Shown piece after piece: positions 63,939-64,000 of a stretch of DNA of 64,000 nt. Under the pieces are notes generated by a model, which had not been told where the DNA came from, searched no databases, and saw only the letters and a program-made list of their open reading frames with translations. Location: the NCBI RefSeq assembly GCF_947487605.1, contig NZ_CANKXK010000001.1:310001-374000 (forward strand). Reading direction: 5' to 3'. How positions within the stretch are numbered: the stretch's first letter is position 1; every line of letters starts with the position of its first letter. A program made the translations under genes and the position numbers. Origin of the DNA: an uncultured Algibacter sp. (GTDB lineage: Bacteria > Bacteroidota > Bacteroidia > Flavobacteriales > Flavobacteriaceae).

Positions 63939-64000
63939 TTAGTCTTTCAATAGAATACTTTTTATTTTTAAATAAATTTTATCCTTGTTAAAGTTATCGG
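63939..64000 (-). CDS. Possible C-terminal end of the next upstream gene (edge fragment)
   Basis: Reading off the right edge on the minus strand, one frame stays open to a TAA at 63939-63941 and gives DNFNKDKIYLKIKSILLKD. It would be the tail of the gene preceding the GT2 gene by 50 bases. The fragment is too short to assign a family. Confidence 0.35.
   Translation of the reverse strand, partial: DNFNKDKIYLKIKSILLKD

Noticed and set aside
63904-63976. Alternative edge frame ending at 63904 (reads KYSIERLMENNYNHIRVL)
   Set aside because: It has an in-frame stop only a few codons earlier, so it needs a frameshift to be a gene tail. The frame ending at 63939 is open to the edge without one.
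1-64000. tRNA, rRNA, CRISPR arrays, phage or integrase genes
   Set aside because: Looked for cloverleaf-like GC-rich stretches, regularly spaced repeats and integrase/capsid motifs; none was seen.

Overview
The window is chromosomal DNA of a Flavobacteriaceae-type bacterium (Bacteroidota). Supporting signs are the AT-rich sequence, promoter elements of the TAnnTTTG type instead of TATAAT, and frequent TTG/GTG starts without Shine-Dalgarno sites. Family-typical genes include a PorV/PorQ-like protein, DUF1573, DUF3276/PUR, DUF2851, DUF4105, a long NusB and a fused cyclophilin-FKBP. I see no rRNA, tRNA, CRISPR array, prophage, insertion sequence or plasmid gene.

Layout. 1-8.2 kb: edge-truncated helix-hairpin-helix protein, AGCS symporter, K+ channel with PspC partner, DUF2851, DUF2721, valS. 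8.5-14.3 kb: DUF1573, aspartyl protease with PDZ, aminotransferase-murB, and an ECF sigma/RskA pair; two copies of a ~125-bp palindromic element lie between convergent genes here. 14.3-25 kb: aqpZ; an operon of a small four-Cys membrane protein, a GT2 and an orphan ECF sigma factor; lipA, gapA, TPR hybrid kinase, lpxK, Nif3-like protein with coiled-coil partner, msrA. 25-32.7 kb: guaB; a porin/FMN-binding/four-TM/exported-protein cluster; HMG-CoA lyase; spondin-domain lipoprotein; pyrD. 32.8-44.3 kb: pepT, YdeI-like, yajC-DUF1573-nusB, ABC exporter, DUF3276, acyltransferase-BASS-CsaA, thioredoxin-like, GNAT, YfiT, dual immunophilin. 44.3-54.4 kb: broken GNAT gene, recQ, kdsD-tatC-CMD-lptB, TerC-pssA, PorV-like and DUF4105. 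54.5-64 kb: a minus-strand surface-polysaccharide locus.

How the genes work together. Envelope construction dominates: lpxK, kdsD and lptB serve lipid A/LPS; murB peptidoglycan; pssA and a PlsC-type enzyme phospholipids; yajC and tatC protein export. The final 9.5 kb encodes an initiating sugar-phosphate transferase, a sugar-nucleotide epimerase, four glycosyltransferases, an O-antigen ligase/polymerase-like protein and a transglutaminase-like protein.

The points most worth follow-up are the porin/FMN/four-TM module, the Nif3 partner lacking all zinc-ribbon cysteines, the transglutaminase-like protein in the glycan locus, a 30-codon remnant of a lost glycosyltransferase, a frameshifted GNAT pseudogene and the covarying palindromic repeat pair. 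No wholly new system is proven by this sequence. Function calls rest on recognised family motifs; no database search was run.
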